Assembly (NCBI GenBank): GCA_949752795.1
Contig: OX457061.1
Location: 125,074,152 to 125,138,151, forward strand
Source of the DNA: Hyperoodon ampullatus
Taxonomy: Eukaryota > Chordata > Mammalia > Artiodactyla > Ziphiidae
Direction: 5' to 3'
DNA length: 64,000 nucleotides
In this document: one piece after another, positions 1-11,345 of the stretch
Numbering within the stretch: position 1 is the first letter of the stretch
Layout: every line of letters starts with the position of its first letter
The notes under the pieces: generated by a model
Databases searched by the model: none
Told to the model about the DNA's origin: nothing
The model's input: only the letters and a program-made list of their open reading frames with translations
Position numbers and translations under genes: made by a program

Positions 1-255
1 ATCACTTCTATGTGGAATCTAAAATAAGACACAAATGAACTTATCTGCAAAACAGAAACAGACTCACAGACATAGAGAACAGACTTGTGGTTTCCAAGGG
101 GGGTGAGGGGTGAGGGAGGGAAGGATTGGCAGTTTGGGGTTAGCAGATGCAAACTATTATATACAGGATATAAACAACAAGGTCCTACTGTAGAGCACAG
201 GGAACTATATTTAATATCCTGGGATAAACCATAATGGAAAAGAATACAAAAAAGA

Positions 256-287
<32 letters not shown>

Positions 288-370
288 AACTGACTCATGT
301 TGCTGTACAGCAGAAATTAACACTACATTGTAAATCAACTATACTTCAATAAGGTTAAAATAAAACGAGA
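1..370 (+). mobile_element. L1 LINE 3' UTR fragment
   Basis: The sequence is the typical cetartiodactyl L1 3' UTR: a G-rich stretch (about 100-122), the 'acaaggtcctactg' block, a TA microsatellite, then 'tgctgtacagcagaaattaac' and an A-rich end near 355-385. A second, cleaner copy sits at 26106-26405. The element runs off the left edge of the window, so its 5' part cannot be judged. No coding sequence is left in it. Confidence 0.85.
256..284. repeat. (TA)n microsatellite
   Basis: An uninterrupted TA dinucleotide run of about 28 bases lies within the L1 3' UTR. The second L1 copy at 26106-26405 lacks the expansion, so it grew after insertion. Confidence 0.95.
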
Positions 371-1918
371 ATAAAAAAATAATAAAATAACATAAGTAAA
401 TGTTTCTCTGCTGTGAGAATTAACCAAATTAATCAAACCCAAGGAAGGTGTCGTGAGAACCTCCAATTTGTAACCAGTCGGTCAGAAGCGCAGGTGACAA
501 CCTGGACTTGTGACTGGCATCTGAAAAGGGGGCAGTCTTACACAGACCTTACTCTGTGTGAACTGAGGCCACTCCAGGTAGACAGACGGCGTTAGAATTG
601 AATCACATTTGTAGGATACCCAGTCGGTGTCTGCTGAGTATCAGAGAATTGCTTGGTGTTGGGGAAAAAACATACATCAGAACTATCAACTCACCACTTG
701 CCTAAAAGCTCTCTGATAACAGGGGATTTTATTCCCTGGCATCTCCTGCAGGCACTTCCCAACCGCTCACTAAACTTGCGCAGAAACCCAGAAAGCCTGT
801 AGGTCCAGGACAGGTGCGGTGTGGAGACACAACAGCCCTGAGGCAGAGTCCGCCACCCCTGGAGAGGGCGTGGGACTCCCTCCCCTCGTGGTCAGGACAC
901 AAGGAAGTACATCTGTTGAGTGAGCTTCACCTCTTCTTACATAGAACCTCTCACCGGAAAGTATAACCAAAAAGTTAAATTACTGAAAAGAATGGACCCC
1001 AAAGGTTCTATTTTGTTAAGATTGGAAACAAAACCCACTTTCCTGGAACAATAAACACAGTAGACTTCTTTTCCACCTGTTTTAAGATGGAAATAGGATA
1101 AAAAATTTCACATGTGAGGTCCCCGTTGCCTTCCTGTCAAAGGTTCTTAATTTAATACAAATCCTTTACTGTCTGTATTCCACAATTTCCCTTGCATTCT
1201 TCCTGGACCCTGTAAGCTTAGAAAGGAACTCTTTTGCCTTCACGAGTTCAAACAAATGACTGGTATTTATAGTTTCTGTCTTTCTGTGACAATCTCTACT
1301 GGATTGCTAACTACACGGCGCCCCTCTGGTGCCTTTCCTGAGGGACAAGCACTTATATCAACAACAAGGCGAACAGCAGTAGCCACTCTGGGCTCTGCAG
1401 CGCAGATGCCGGGGCAAGAACATGGCTTGATTTGAACAGCACAGCAAAACTTTTGTGCCAGAAAAGCAGAGCCTGCAGCCACTGAAATAGATTGCCATAG
1501 AAACAGATATAAAAGTTTCAATAAAAAGTGCTCTAAAGACTCTTTACATGAAAAGGACATTATCTTATGGCTATAAATCTGGAAACATAAAGACTTGAAT
1601 TCATTTGCTTGATTTAAAGAAAAAATAAAAAACTCGTCCCCTCCAGGGGATTCCTCTACTATCATGATTGGTTTTGTACACCCCGCAGAGACCCAAGTCT
1701 TAGTTGGAAGAAAAAAATATGGCATTTCCTTTAGGACAGAGAAAGTGGAGCTTCCAAAACAAGCCTACCAGGAGCCAGAACATTCTGGAACGCTCCACGT
1801 TGCAGTCTTAAAAGGTTAGTTTGTTCGGTTAGGTAATTCCCAAAGGTCACTGTACTCATTTTAATGTTATATTTCCATACCAACTCGACTCACATAAACC
1901 ATTTTCTGGAAGGAAGGC
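371..1918. other. Single-copy stretch, nothing recognised
   Basis: No repeat family, RNA gene or convincing exon was seen. A 152-codon open frame on the - strand (1725 to 1267) has no recognisable domain and is best treated as chance. Confidence 0.5.
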
Positions 1919-2268
1919 TGCTGTAGCCTGAAAATCATAAGTTGAAACCTAATCCCCAAATGTGATGGCATTTGGAGGTGGGGCCTTTAGGAGGTGATGA
2001 GGTCAGGAGGGTGGAGGACTCAGGAATGGGATTCGTACCCTTATAAAAGAGATCCCAGAGAGCTCCCAGCCCCTACTGCCATGTGAGGACGCAGTGACAA
2101 GACAGCCGTCTGTGAACCAGGAAGCTGGCCTCACCAGTCTCTCTGAATCTGCCAGCACCTTGCTCTTAGCCTTTCAGCCTCCAGAACTGTGAGAGACAAA
2201 TGTCTGCTGTTTAAGTCACCCAGTTTATGGTATTCTGTTAGAGCAGCCTGCACAGACTGAGCGAAACA
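1919..2268 (+). mobile_element. MLT1-type (MaLR, ERVL-related) solo LTR
   Basis: It shows the MLT1 signature order: 'gttgaaacctaatccccaa', 'gatggcatttggaggtgggg', the 'cccttataaaag' TATA-like motif near 2038-2049, 'ccatgtgaggac', 'cagcctccagaactgtgag' and 'gtttatggtattctgtta'. The same order occurs at 20671-21035. No matching target duplication is visible, as expected for an old insertion. Confidence 0.85.
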
Positions 2269-3326
2269 TTGGAAGAAAGCTGGCACCTCTAGACCAGAAG
2301 CTGAGGATGGGCAACCGGCCCTCCATGGGGAAATCTAGACGTCTCCCCTTGTATCTGGGAATGCACCACTGGAATCATGTCCTTTGTTTATCAGCTAGGA
2401 GCCTATTACCCCATCATGTGCAGTTTCTGACTTGCTAATTTACATAGTCACTTTAGAAAACGTATTAAGTCACAATTTCCCTCCCTGAAACATTTTAAGA
2501 AAAGCCAATATATGTCCTCAAAAGCCTAGGAATAGGAATTGATAAGAAAATAGATGGGAAGAAGGAAGTAGAAGAGTTGAATCTCTGTAAAAGACAAAAA
2601 AGGGGACAATTTGGCATTCTCCAGTAGGAAAAGGTCAAACCCACAAAGATCCAGATACATACAAGCCCCTGCAGCTACCAACTGTAAGATTTCCAGCACT
2701 GAGTAGCTCAGGCTAAATTCTGCTGACGACAGTTTCACCCTTAGACACAGCCTTTGGCTACTGCACCCATAGTCATCCCCAAGTATCAATATCTGTGATA
2801 CATGTTTCACACAGTGTTGGAACATGTTTAAATGCCTTAAATCCTTGGAGAAGCTCTATCAAATCTCCCTTGATATCCTCTGATCCTCTGCAATCTCACT
2901 ACAGCCATCTTCAGGGACATGATCAGGTTGAAAACACTTCTTCCTGACATAGGTGTCATTTTGGGGAGCTTTCAAAAGAAAATATCAGCTCGACAAAGAT
3001 AAAAATACATTAATAAAAATAAGTTTCACTCCATCCCTTGCTCATCCCAAGCTTTATGTAAAACCACAAATGGTGAGGGCATTATAATCTCATTAGAGGC
3101 AGCAAAATCCACACAGAGTTTGCTATAGCCTGATGCACAGTTCTGCCTACAAGTCCTGATTCACCTTCAAAACTCAATGAAAGACCCACTTGTCCCATCT
3201 GAAAAAAAAAAAAGGTATACGTAAATTATGTTTTGAAAAAATTGTAATATTTAGGTCTTTGTTTTCAAATTTAAACTGTCACGTGGTCTAGCAAAACTTT
3301 TATCTTAGCATTTGATTTTAAAATAT
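2269..3326. other. Single-copy stretch, nothing recognised
   Basis: About 1 kb of A+T-rich sequence without a repeat signature or credible exon. A short oligo-A run occurs near 3202-3212. Confidence 0.45.
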
Positions 3327-3902
3327 TGTAACCAAGCAGGACCCTGTGGGGCCCTTCTGGGCACAAAAGCCTTTCTGTCTCCCGTCACCCCACTTTCTTA
3401 TTTGTAGGAAATAGGCTTCATTCACCCTCCTTGACCTTTCCTGAGCTCCAAAGGGCAGGTTCAAACAGCTGCTAATCAGGGAAGGGAGGGGATGCAGAGA
3501 CAAGGAAGGAGCAGCCAAGAAACAATAGTGCAGCCTTGGGGCAGGGTCCTGGCTCCCCCTCAAGGGATACACAGAACAGTATCTGTGAGTTCTTCTGCAG
3601 GCACTAAGGCTTCCCGCCCACCAACCAGGTAGAGGATGGTAACTTCAGGTTGAGTACAAGATTCCTGGAGCATCACCCTGTTACCTCACCACCAACCAAT
3701 CAGAAAAAAGTCACACATACTGCAGCCCTCATCCCAAATTTTGCCTATAAAAACTCTTCTCTGAAAACCATGGGGGAGTTCAGGGTTTTTGAGCACAAGC
3801 CACCCATTCTCCTTGCTTGGCCCTGCAGTAAACCTTTCTCTGCTCCAAGCTCCAACATTTAGGTTTATTTGGCCTTGCTACATGAACTTTTGTCTGGTAA
3901 CA
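3327..3902 (+). mobile_element. ERV1-like solo LTR, copy A
   Basis: The element begins with TG at 3327 and ends with CA at 3902, flanked by near-identical 4-bp sequences (atat before, gtat after), the target size of gammaretrovirus-like ERVs. Its first half aligns with LTR copy B at 34107 ('caagcaggaccctgtggggc', 'gctgctaatcagggaaggga', 'caccaaccaatcagaa'). A CCAAT box (3696-3700) precedes a TATA box (3746-3752). The 3' part differs from copy B. No internal viral sequence lies beside it, so it is a solo LTR left by recombination. Strand is set by the TATA box and shared 5' end. Confidence 0.75.
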
Positions 3903-6414
3903 GTATCAAGGTATTTTAAAAACTGTTTTAGTAATATATGACAAAACAATGTTTCCCGATAAGTCCCTAGAGAGCAATTAAAGAATACATGACAACTACC
4001 ATTTTGGAAGGTACTGAAGGGCACGGCAGGTAGGAAGATTGACGTGTCAGATAGTCCTTTCTTACAATGATATCCAACACTCCCGTCGACCCAAGAGTCC
4101 CTGCCTTTCCTCAGAGATCTGTGAACATGAAGTCATTTTGCTTCCATAAGGTTTTCTTTCATCAACCTCAAAGACATGAGGAGCTTGCTTTCTTCAAGAC
4201 CCACTTCAGTATTTCTGCACAATACATGGATTCTTAGATTTTATTAATTTGGTTGTATTTTAAGGGGATTTTTCCTAACTTTATGTCATTTTCTGATTTC
4301 TCTTTAATCCCAACTTTTACTTCCAACTGTATACATTTATAATTGTTTGCATCCAGAGAACACCTCAACATTTGCTGAGACATAAAGTCCAATTAGCACT
4401 AGGAAAAGCAAATACAAATACCAAAAAATGCATTCCTACTGAGTCATATTTCTTCCTCTCCTTCACTCCCAAGTAGGAAAAATCAGAATATGAAAGTTTG
4501 TGGTTGGTGTAAAAAGGTCATGTAACAACAGTGTAAACACAGTGTGGAATACCATGAGAAACAGTAATAATCAGTTGATGCATGCTACTCATCCTCCCAC
4601 CAGCAAAGACGAAATTCTTATCTGAGTCAGACTTCTAACTACGACCCTGGAAGAAAATGAAGATTGCTCTGAACAGTAAGGAAAACAGTGACTCTGAGCT
4701 TAGCCAATGCTTATGTAAACATTAGTTTACAGAAGAGGTAAGAAGCTCCTTCCATCTCTTGTAACCAAGTGTGTCCTAAGTAGGGGAAGTAGACTGGGGT
4801 CATCCCTCCGTCTTGAGCTGAGGTTAGTCAGACAGCATGAGATCAACATGACATACACCTCACAGAGGGCCCAAGAAGTCAGAACGGGGTGTATGTCCAT
4901 CAGGACTGAGGCCGGTGGGCTCATAAACACGAGTCAGTGTAAACCAACAGACAGAGCAGAAAGGAACTTAGCATAACTGGCATAACTTAAGAGTGTGAAC
5001 AGCAATCCAGGAAGGTTCTGGGGCCTGGGCCTGAGATAAACAACAGAGGGGGGCTGACTGATGAGAATTAAAGACAACCTCTTCTTACCTCGGATTGCTC
5101 AGGGGTTACTGGTCAGACCCGTCTAGAGACACATACCATACGGTGATATACACCAGCCATGAAGGCACGTTGTAGTCACTAAAGACGTGTGTTCTCATCC
5201 ACTCATGAGTCTGTTGTTATCGAGTTGAAAGCACTGTAGTTCCAAAAGTACCTGAGTCTGTGTATGTTGGGGCGGGGGGCGGTCCAATGGATACACTGGG
5301 AGGGGTGGTGTGGCATCCCTGGAAACTAGTCCATAATTCACACTGACCCTCATTTCTTCTGCTGTCAAGTCTGCTGCCCGAGTATGTCCTTCTCTCATTA
5401 GCACATTTTGTCTCCAAATTACGACTGAGTAATTCTGTGTGGTTCCCCAGTTCTGCCTCTCTGTCCAGAACTCCATCCTTGAACCACATCAGCTTTACCT
5501 TCTCTCTCCCCGCCTCGCTCCACTCGATTCAGCTCCCAGGATCTCCTAGCTGGACGCCACTGCTTGTCCACTAGGAAGACGGAGCAGAGATAAGGACACC
5601 AGAACTGAACGACAGAAAACCAACAGCTGAGAGCCAAGGGAAAGCAGGCCAACGATACGCAGCCTTGAAAACCCAAATTCCCCATGTGAGCCTCATCAGT
5701 AAATGAGTGTGCTCTGTTTTAGAAGTGGTATCTCCAAGGCATTTTAAGAGCTTCCCAAGGGAAATAAACAGGTCAAAATAAGTTTTGTGCTTCATTCTCC
5801 ACAATCCCTGACACATGTAGAAAGTCAACAAGGAATTTCAGTTGAATCAACAATAAACTAATTAATTAAAGCCAGATAAGCTAGATGTTAAACATTATAA
5901 ATAACTGGCTTCAAGTGTCTACAGAAAAACATCCATATACTCATTAAAAATCTGTGTGAATGTTTCTAAATATTACTTTCTGCAAAGAGGTAAAAAAATC
6001 ACTTCTAAAGAAGGCTATCTTTATCCTGTGCAGTCATCTTGTGTGTGCTGTTTGTAAAGAAGGCTAAGCAAATGGAAGAGGGAAACTTGTAAGCATATTA
6101 GTAAGACAGCTATAAAAGTCTTTTGTGTATGTTTAAATTAAGTCAGTGTGTCATACTGCACCATATTGTTTTCCTTTGTTTGCTGGACCATGACAAGAAA
6201 GAAAGCAAAGGCAGAGACTAAAGAACTGGGAAAATCAAACAGGTACATTTCTCTGAAATGTAATAAGTAGTCATCCTTTTCTTGCAAAGTGGTGACTACT
6301 ATAATGAAACATTGTAAAGGAAGAAAAGCATGATGTAAAAATGAATTAAAGATGAGAATGACATTGTCAAGACTGGGATGTGTCCTGAAAGGTCAAGTAA
6401 GGAAATACCACAAA
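3903..6414. other. Long single-copy stretch
   Basis: About 2.5 kb in which I recognise no transposon, RNA gene or exon. Overlapping - strand open frames between 5195 and 5831 (86-93 codons) have no domain, and their overlap in several frames argues for low stop density rather than coding. Confidence 0.45.
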
Positions 6415-6725
6415 GGTGGCTGGAAGAAATGGGGGGATGTTGCTCAAAGGGCACAAGATTCAGTGCTGCAGGATGAGTGAGTGCTGGAGATCTACACACA
6501 GCAACCTGATACCATATCTCATATGTGAAATGCGCTAAAAGAGTTGATCTGAAGTGTACACACCATAAAAGAAAAAATAGAAACAATGTAAAGGGGTGGA
6601 CATGTCAATTAGCTTGGTTGTGGTGACTGACTCACAACATTTACGTAGATCAAAGCATTACATTGTACACCTCAAATATATACAATTTTCATTTGTCGTT
6701 ATACCTCAAAAAAATGGAAAAAATA
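6415..6725 (+). mobile_element. Old L1 3' UTR (L1M type)
   Basis: The order 'gggggatgttgctcaaaggg', 'gctggagatctacacacagc', 'acatgtcaattagcttggtt', 'ttacattgtacacctcaaat' and 'atacctcaaaaaaa' is the 3' end of an old mammalian-wide L1. It is 5' truncated and carries no coding sequence. The exact left end may extend toward 6290. Confidence 0.7.
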
Positions 6726-7144
6726 AACAAAAACAAGCAACAGAAAACGAGGAAAAACAGAAAGAAGTAGAAGCCACGAGAACCAGGAGAACTGACATGC
6801 AGATGGCGGGAGGCCCAGCCCTCCCCTGACCCCCGCTGCCTCACGCCTGCTACACCCACACACGTCACTCCATGGCAACTCTCTCCCTCCTGCTACTCAG
6901 AAGAAAATGTGGGAACCTCACCTGGCTCTCCTGGTCCTCACCACCCACGTGCAGTTCCTCAGCAAGTCCTGCCCCATCTGCCATCACAAGTACCTACGGT
7001 CAGACCTGACCACGGTCCGTGGCTGTATCAGCCTCACAGTTCTCTGCCCTGGTATCTCTTCCTGGGCACCCACGACGGCTGCTGACTGTCTCCCTCTTTT
7101 TACCCCCACCAGCCTTTGGTCTGTTCTCAACCCACCAGCTGGTG

Positions 7145-7339
7145 TTGTCTTTTTAAGATCAGTCACGTCAATCTGCTATTCAAAACCCTATGTCCCTCAA
7201 AGTAAAAACCTTAGAGGGTATACTGACCCATAAGGCCTGAGACAACCTGGCAGCTGTTATTTCTCTGACCTCAGCCCCCCACCACCCTCACACTGCACCC
7301 CATTCATGGTTTCCAGAACCACTGGCCTCCTAGGCATTC
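7145..7339 (+). mobile_element. L2 LINE fragment
   Basis: The text 'caatctgctattcaaaaccc', 'cctcaaagtaaaaacc', 'ctctgacctcagccc' and 'ccactggcctcct' follows the 3' portion of the L2 element in sense orientation. It may reach back to about 6890 ('ctctcctggtcctcaccacc'). It ends where the MLT1 LTR begins at 7340. Confidence 0.5.
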
Positions 7340-7518
7340 TGTTACGGATGGAAGTGTGTCTCCAAAAATTCATATGCTCAAGTCCTAACTCACGGTGCCT
7401 CAGATGGTGACCTTATTTAGAAATAGGATCATTGCAGATGTGGTTAGCTAAAATGCAGTCAGGCTGGGGACACGGTGGGCCCCTAATCCAAATGTCCTCA
7501 TAAAAAGGGGAAATGTGG

Positions 7519-7729
7519 GGGCTTCCCTGGTGGCGCAGTGGTTGAGAGTCCACCTGCTGATGCAGGGGACACGGGTTCATGCCCCGGTCCGGGAGGATCC
7601 CACATGCCCTGGAGCGGCTGGGCCCGTGAGCCATGGCCACTGAGCCTGCGCGTCCGGAGCCTGTGCTCCGCAACGGGAGAGGCCACAACAGTGAGAGGCC
7701 CGCGTACCGCAAAAAAAAAAAAAAAAGGG
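7519..7729 (+). mobile_element. CHR-2 SINE (S1)
   Basis: A complete cetacean CHR-2 SINE: tRNA-derived head with A-box-like 'tggcgcagtgg' and B-box-like 'gggttcatgcc', the G+C-rich body, and a 16-base A-tail (7711-7726). A perfect 12-bp target duplication 'ggggaaatgtgg' lies at 7507-7518 and 7730-7741, so both ends are certain. The open frames across it come from the SINE body. Confidence 0.97.
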
Positions 7730-7753
7730 GGGGAAATGTGGACAAAGGCACGC

Positions 7754-7799
7754 ACACAGGGGGACACCATGTGCGAACACAGGGGGACACCATGTGCGA
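7754..7799. repeat. 23-bp unit in two tandem copies
   Basis: Two identical, directly adjacent 23-bp units lie inside the 3' half of the MLT1 LTR, sharing the core 'gggggacaccatgtgcga'. The unit derives from the LTR's own 'ccatgtg' motif, so this is a local duplication. Confidence 0.9.
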
Positions 7800-8252
7800 A
7801 CACAGAGGCAAAGACTGGGGTGATTCATCTCCAGGAAAGGAACCCCAGTCGCTGCCAGCAAAGCCCCAGAAGCCAGGAGAGAGCCTGGAACAGACTTGTT
7901 TGCACCTCAGGCAAGGCAGCTCCGCCCTGTAGCCCTGGGGTCCAAGTGCCTGTAGGACCCAAGCTGTGTTTAAATATTCACTTTTTAAATCACATCTCCC
8001 ATTTGTACTTAAGCACTACCCTCTGTGGCATGGCCAAATATTTGCAGTTATGTTCTGTGTTGGGCATTCTGCTGCAAGACAAGAAAAACAGGACACAGAG
8101 AGGGGGAAAAAAGGCCACAGAGCCTCCTAAGGAGCCAACCTGCAGACATCTTGATCTCGGGCTTCTGACCTCCAAACTGTGAGAGTCAATTTCTGTTGTC
8201 TAAGCCACTCAGCGGGTGGTACTTTGTTCCGGAGCTTTAGGAAACCATACAT

Positions 8253-9470
8253 ACTCCTCAAACATCTAGACCCACTCCCAGCTTTGGGGATGCCGTCCAG
8301 GTTTTTCCTCCTGACCAGACTCTCATGAGAGGCCAGGACTATACGAAGAACACCTGAGAATCAGGTCCGACCTTCCTGCAGCTCCTGGTATCAGTAATTC
8401 ACACAGGAGTGATCACAGATGGCTGAGGTTTCCTGCATCGTATGGGGCCCAGGGAGCCCCTGCCCGTCATGCGGATTCCACGACACAGGCTCCCGTCCAT
8501 CCCGATGTCTTTTGAGCATGAGCATTGTTTGTCATCCAAGGACCCTTACATTCTTGAACTGTGTTGGCAAATCTGTCAGACACATCCCTGTCCTGTTACA
8601 GAGCTGACATTAGTGAAGTCAAAGATTCTTCATTCCCTCTGAGTTCATACAGAAATAGCACACGTTACAGATCAAAGTCTGGAAAGAAATACTTAAAAGT
8701 ATAATCTCCAAAGACAAGGGGAAAAAGTAGGAAAATCATAAGGAAAAGGTGAACAATGAGACAAATTTGGAAATAGAAAGCCATGAGAGTGTGAGTGTGT
8801 GTGTGTGTGTGTATTTGAAATTCTGAAATAATAAAATGATTACAAAATGCCATTAAGCTCTTAAGCATTAAAAGTCTTAGGAGTATATTAACATTTAAGA
8901 GTTAATATTTTGGAAAATTGCATTGCCTACTTTGCTATTTTTTGGGGGGTGGATGTGTCTTCCAAGTCCTTTTTTAGTGCCAGATAACCTTCAGAGTATC
9001 TGAAGCCTTCCAAACCTTTGGAAACATTCTCATTCTATTTTTTACTGGGGAATTGCATATCACACTTTACAGAGGACTTATTTACATATTAAACCATTTA
9101 AGAATATGGGCCAGCCATAGGAGAGCCATTTCTTATATACAAATTTAAATTGCTATAATGTCTTATTACAGTATTTCAGAAAAAATGTAAAATATTTACT
9201 ATATTAGTAATAGGGCTGTAATACAGATGGTTAATTTCAATGTAACACTTTTTTAAGAGTAAAATTCTATAATCATCACTTTCATTACTTAAAAAATCAC
9301 CCTTGGCTCTTTTAAATGTATATATTCCTTATTTAATTTCAACATGATTGACAGAAGTCTGGCAGTTAAGAGTATGTTTAATTTCCCTAAAACATGATGC
9401 TTATTTGATTTAGCCATGAAAAACATTTTCATTTAATAGAAACCACTGTACATTCTTTCACCTTTCTTTC
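8253..9470. other. Single-copy stretch with a GT microsatellite
   Basis: No transposon or exon was recognised. A (GT)n run of about 18 bases lies at 8795-8812. Confidence 0.45.
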
Positions 9471-9479
9471 AATTAGAAG

Positions 9480-9720
9480 CAGTCATTTTTATCTGCCCCA
9501 AACAAGAGGGTTGAAATAATGGATTAGATAACAGGCTGATGGCTTCCAGTAATCTTCATCATTAAATGTCCCAGGCACAGTACATACATCATGGGCCAAG
9601 GACCATTTCTTTTATATCTCCCCCTGCCTGTTTATATGTCCTTGTCAGCACTGGACAGTTTCACTAACTGAGTTTGGAACTTTTTTTTTTTTCTGGATGC
9701 CCTCAGGCCACATCACCATC
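9480..9720. other. Possible conserved non-coding block
   Basis: Non-repetitive sequence of balanced composition with no transposon signature and several stops in every frame. Its texture (short homeodomain/GATA-like A+T-rich motifs among moderate G+C) resembles mammalian conserved non-coding elements. This is an impression only, since conservation cannot be measured here. Confidence 0.2.
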
Positions 9721-11227
9721 ACCCACACACCATCCAATAAGGGTGAACTGCTGATTAACTAATGCAAAAAATTCAGCACATACAGATGTTTACATTTCCT
9801 CTCTCTTTCCCTCAAGCAGCCCTTTTGCAAAGTCTGGAAAAGGTAAACCAGAGAAACCGAAATTAACGACATGCCTCCTAACGATGGACGTGCGTGTAAT
9901 GAGAACATTTGACTATCTTACTAATTCTTGCTTCTGGAACCAATGCAGTTCAAGGCCGCCCATGCCATTGTGCTCTGCTGGTTTACCTAAGGCTGTCTAC
10001 CGCAATCCATCTTGGGGTCTTTCCTGCTGGAGGTGTGACTGCTTTAGCAATTATAGATTTTTGTCTATTTGGTTTGGTTCATGGATGGTCAGGCACCACA
10101 GCGAGCTGGGAAGGAAAACAATGGTATTTTGACAGCCCTTGTTTGTATCCATATTTGAGTCATAAACATCCATAAATCACCAAAATACCACAACCACCAA
10201 GCTGATGAATTTAGCCTTAAAGCAGCAATCTCCCCATAGCCAACTGTGGATGATTAACTAGTAAGAATATGAAAGAGAAGAAAAATAGGGACCCAATGGA
10301 GACTCGCTAGCACGAAGTAAAGAAAATAAGGCAAGACAGAAAAAAAAAAACTCTTAATTTAAAAAATATTAGGCTATATAATCATCAAGGAAATTACTTT
10401 TGAAATTTTCTAATCTTAATAACAAAATGGTGTAAATAATTGCACCTGACAGCTTACAAAGGGCTTCTCACATTTAAATCACATAAGAGTTTGTAGTACC
10501 CTAGGCTACATGAAAGAAAATACAATAAATGTCAGCAAAGTTAGAGGTAAATCAAAAATTAGTTTAGTAAAATGTTAATGAGGTTACCATGTAGATGTAA
10601 CTATTTTTTAAAAGGTTTTACTTATTCTTATAGAAAGTAATTAGGATTATTTCACAAATTATTGAGCATGTGATATATAAACATGCAGATAGAACACAGG
10701 AGAGCATCAATGTCTATAGGAAAAGGAAATATATGAAGTCAGGAAATAGGTAAACATATTTAAATTTTAAAGTGCCTAGAACTACAATTCTAAAGGGTCT
10801 ATAAATTCTACATCCCCAAATTAGACAGATTGACCCAGCCAGCCAAGGCAGCACTGAACAACCACAGCCTGGTTCCGTGGTGTGAGTAGTAAGCTAGACC
10901 GTGTTTCCAGGGACCACGTGTCACCCAAAAACAGGTGAAGAGAGAGGAGCTTAGGTCCATGGGCTCCAGTTCTGTTTCCAAACTACCCACCAGACTCCGC
11001 CCGTTCACTCCAGGTAGGAGACCCCGAGTCAGAGCCCGGGAGTGTTAAACTAATGAATATCCTTTCCCTTGGAAAGAAATCTCAGAAATCAATTAAAAAA
11101 AAACAACACCCAAACAAGATTTACAGAGGAAAACGGTGTTACTTCAGACCATGCTTGAATATCAGAGCTTCATCATGTAAAAAATGTAACGTCAACACTG
11201 TGAGCTTAGAGTGTGTGGTTCTCACAC
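9721..11227. other. Single-copy stretch
   Basis: No transposon recognised. Two overlapping + strand open frames near 9884-10175 (82 and 88 codons) lack any domain; simultaneous openness in two frames suggests low stop density. Confidence 0.4.
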
Positions 11228-11345
11228 GGATTCATTCAACCTTTGATCACATGCGTGTACAAGGCACCATGCCATGTTCTTGGGTACCAAGTTGAAAATA
11301 CATGGCCCTCATCCTCAAGGAGCTCACAGGTTAGAGTAGGAAATG
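11228..11345 (-). mobile_element. L2 LINE 3' end, antisense
   Basis: Read on the + strand, 'gattcattcaacctttgatc', 'caaggcaccatgcc' and 'catggccctcatcctcaagg' then 'agctcacag' match the reverse complement of the L2 3' end. It is strongly diverged. The adjacent 11346-12060 may hold further L2 sequence that I cannot follow. Confidence 0.45.

Larger units (their letters stand above)
7340..8252 (+). mobile_element. MLT1-type LTR interrupted by a CHR-2 SINE
   Basis: MLT1 landmarks in order: 'gtctccaaaaattcatatgc', 'ggtgaccttatttagaaata', 'catctccaggaaaggaaccc', 'gcttctgacctccaaactgt' and 'ggtactttgttccgg'. A CHR-2 SINE (7519-7729) splits it. Roughly 7910-8120 does not match my picture of MLT1 and may be further inserted or diverged sequence. 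Strand is from the conserved motif order. Confidence 0.7.

Noticed and set aside
1267..1725. 152-codon frame on -
   Set aside because: No domain, no flanking exon or promoter signals; within expectation for chance in 64 kb.
3650..3862. 70-codon frame with upstream CCAAT box and overlapping TATA box
   Set aside because: These are the promoter signals of LTR copy A; the frame is LTR sequence.
7520..7600. tRNA gene at the head of CHR-2 SINEs
   Set aside because: The A- and B-box-like motifs are SINE promoter remnants; no cloverleaf or acceptor stem is formed.
7538..8182. 214-codon open frame on +
   Set aside because: It starts inside CHR-2 S1 and runs through MLT1 sequence. The same MVESPPADAGD-type peptide recurs at every CHR-2 copy.
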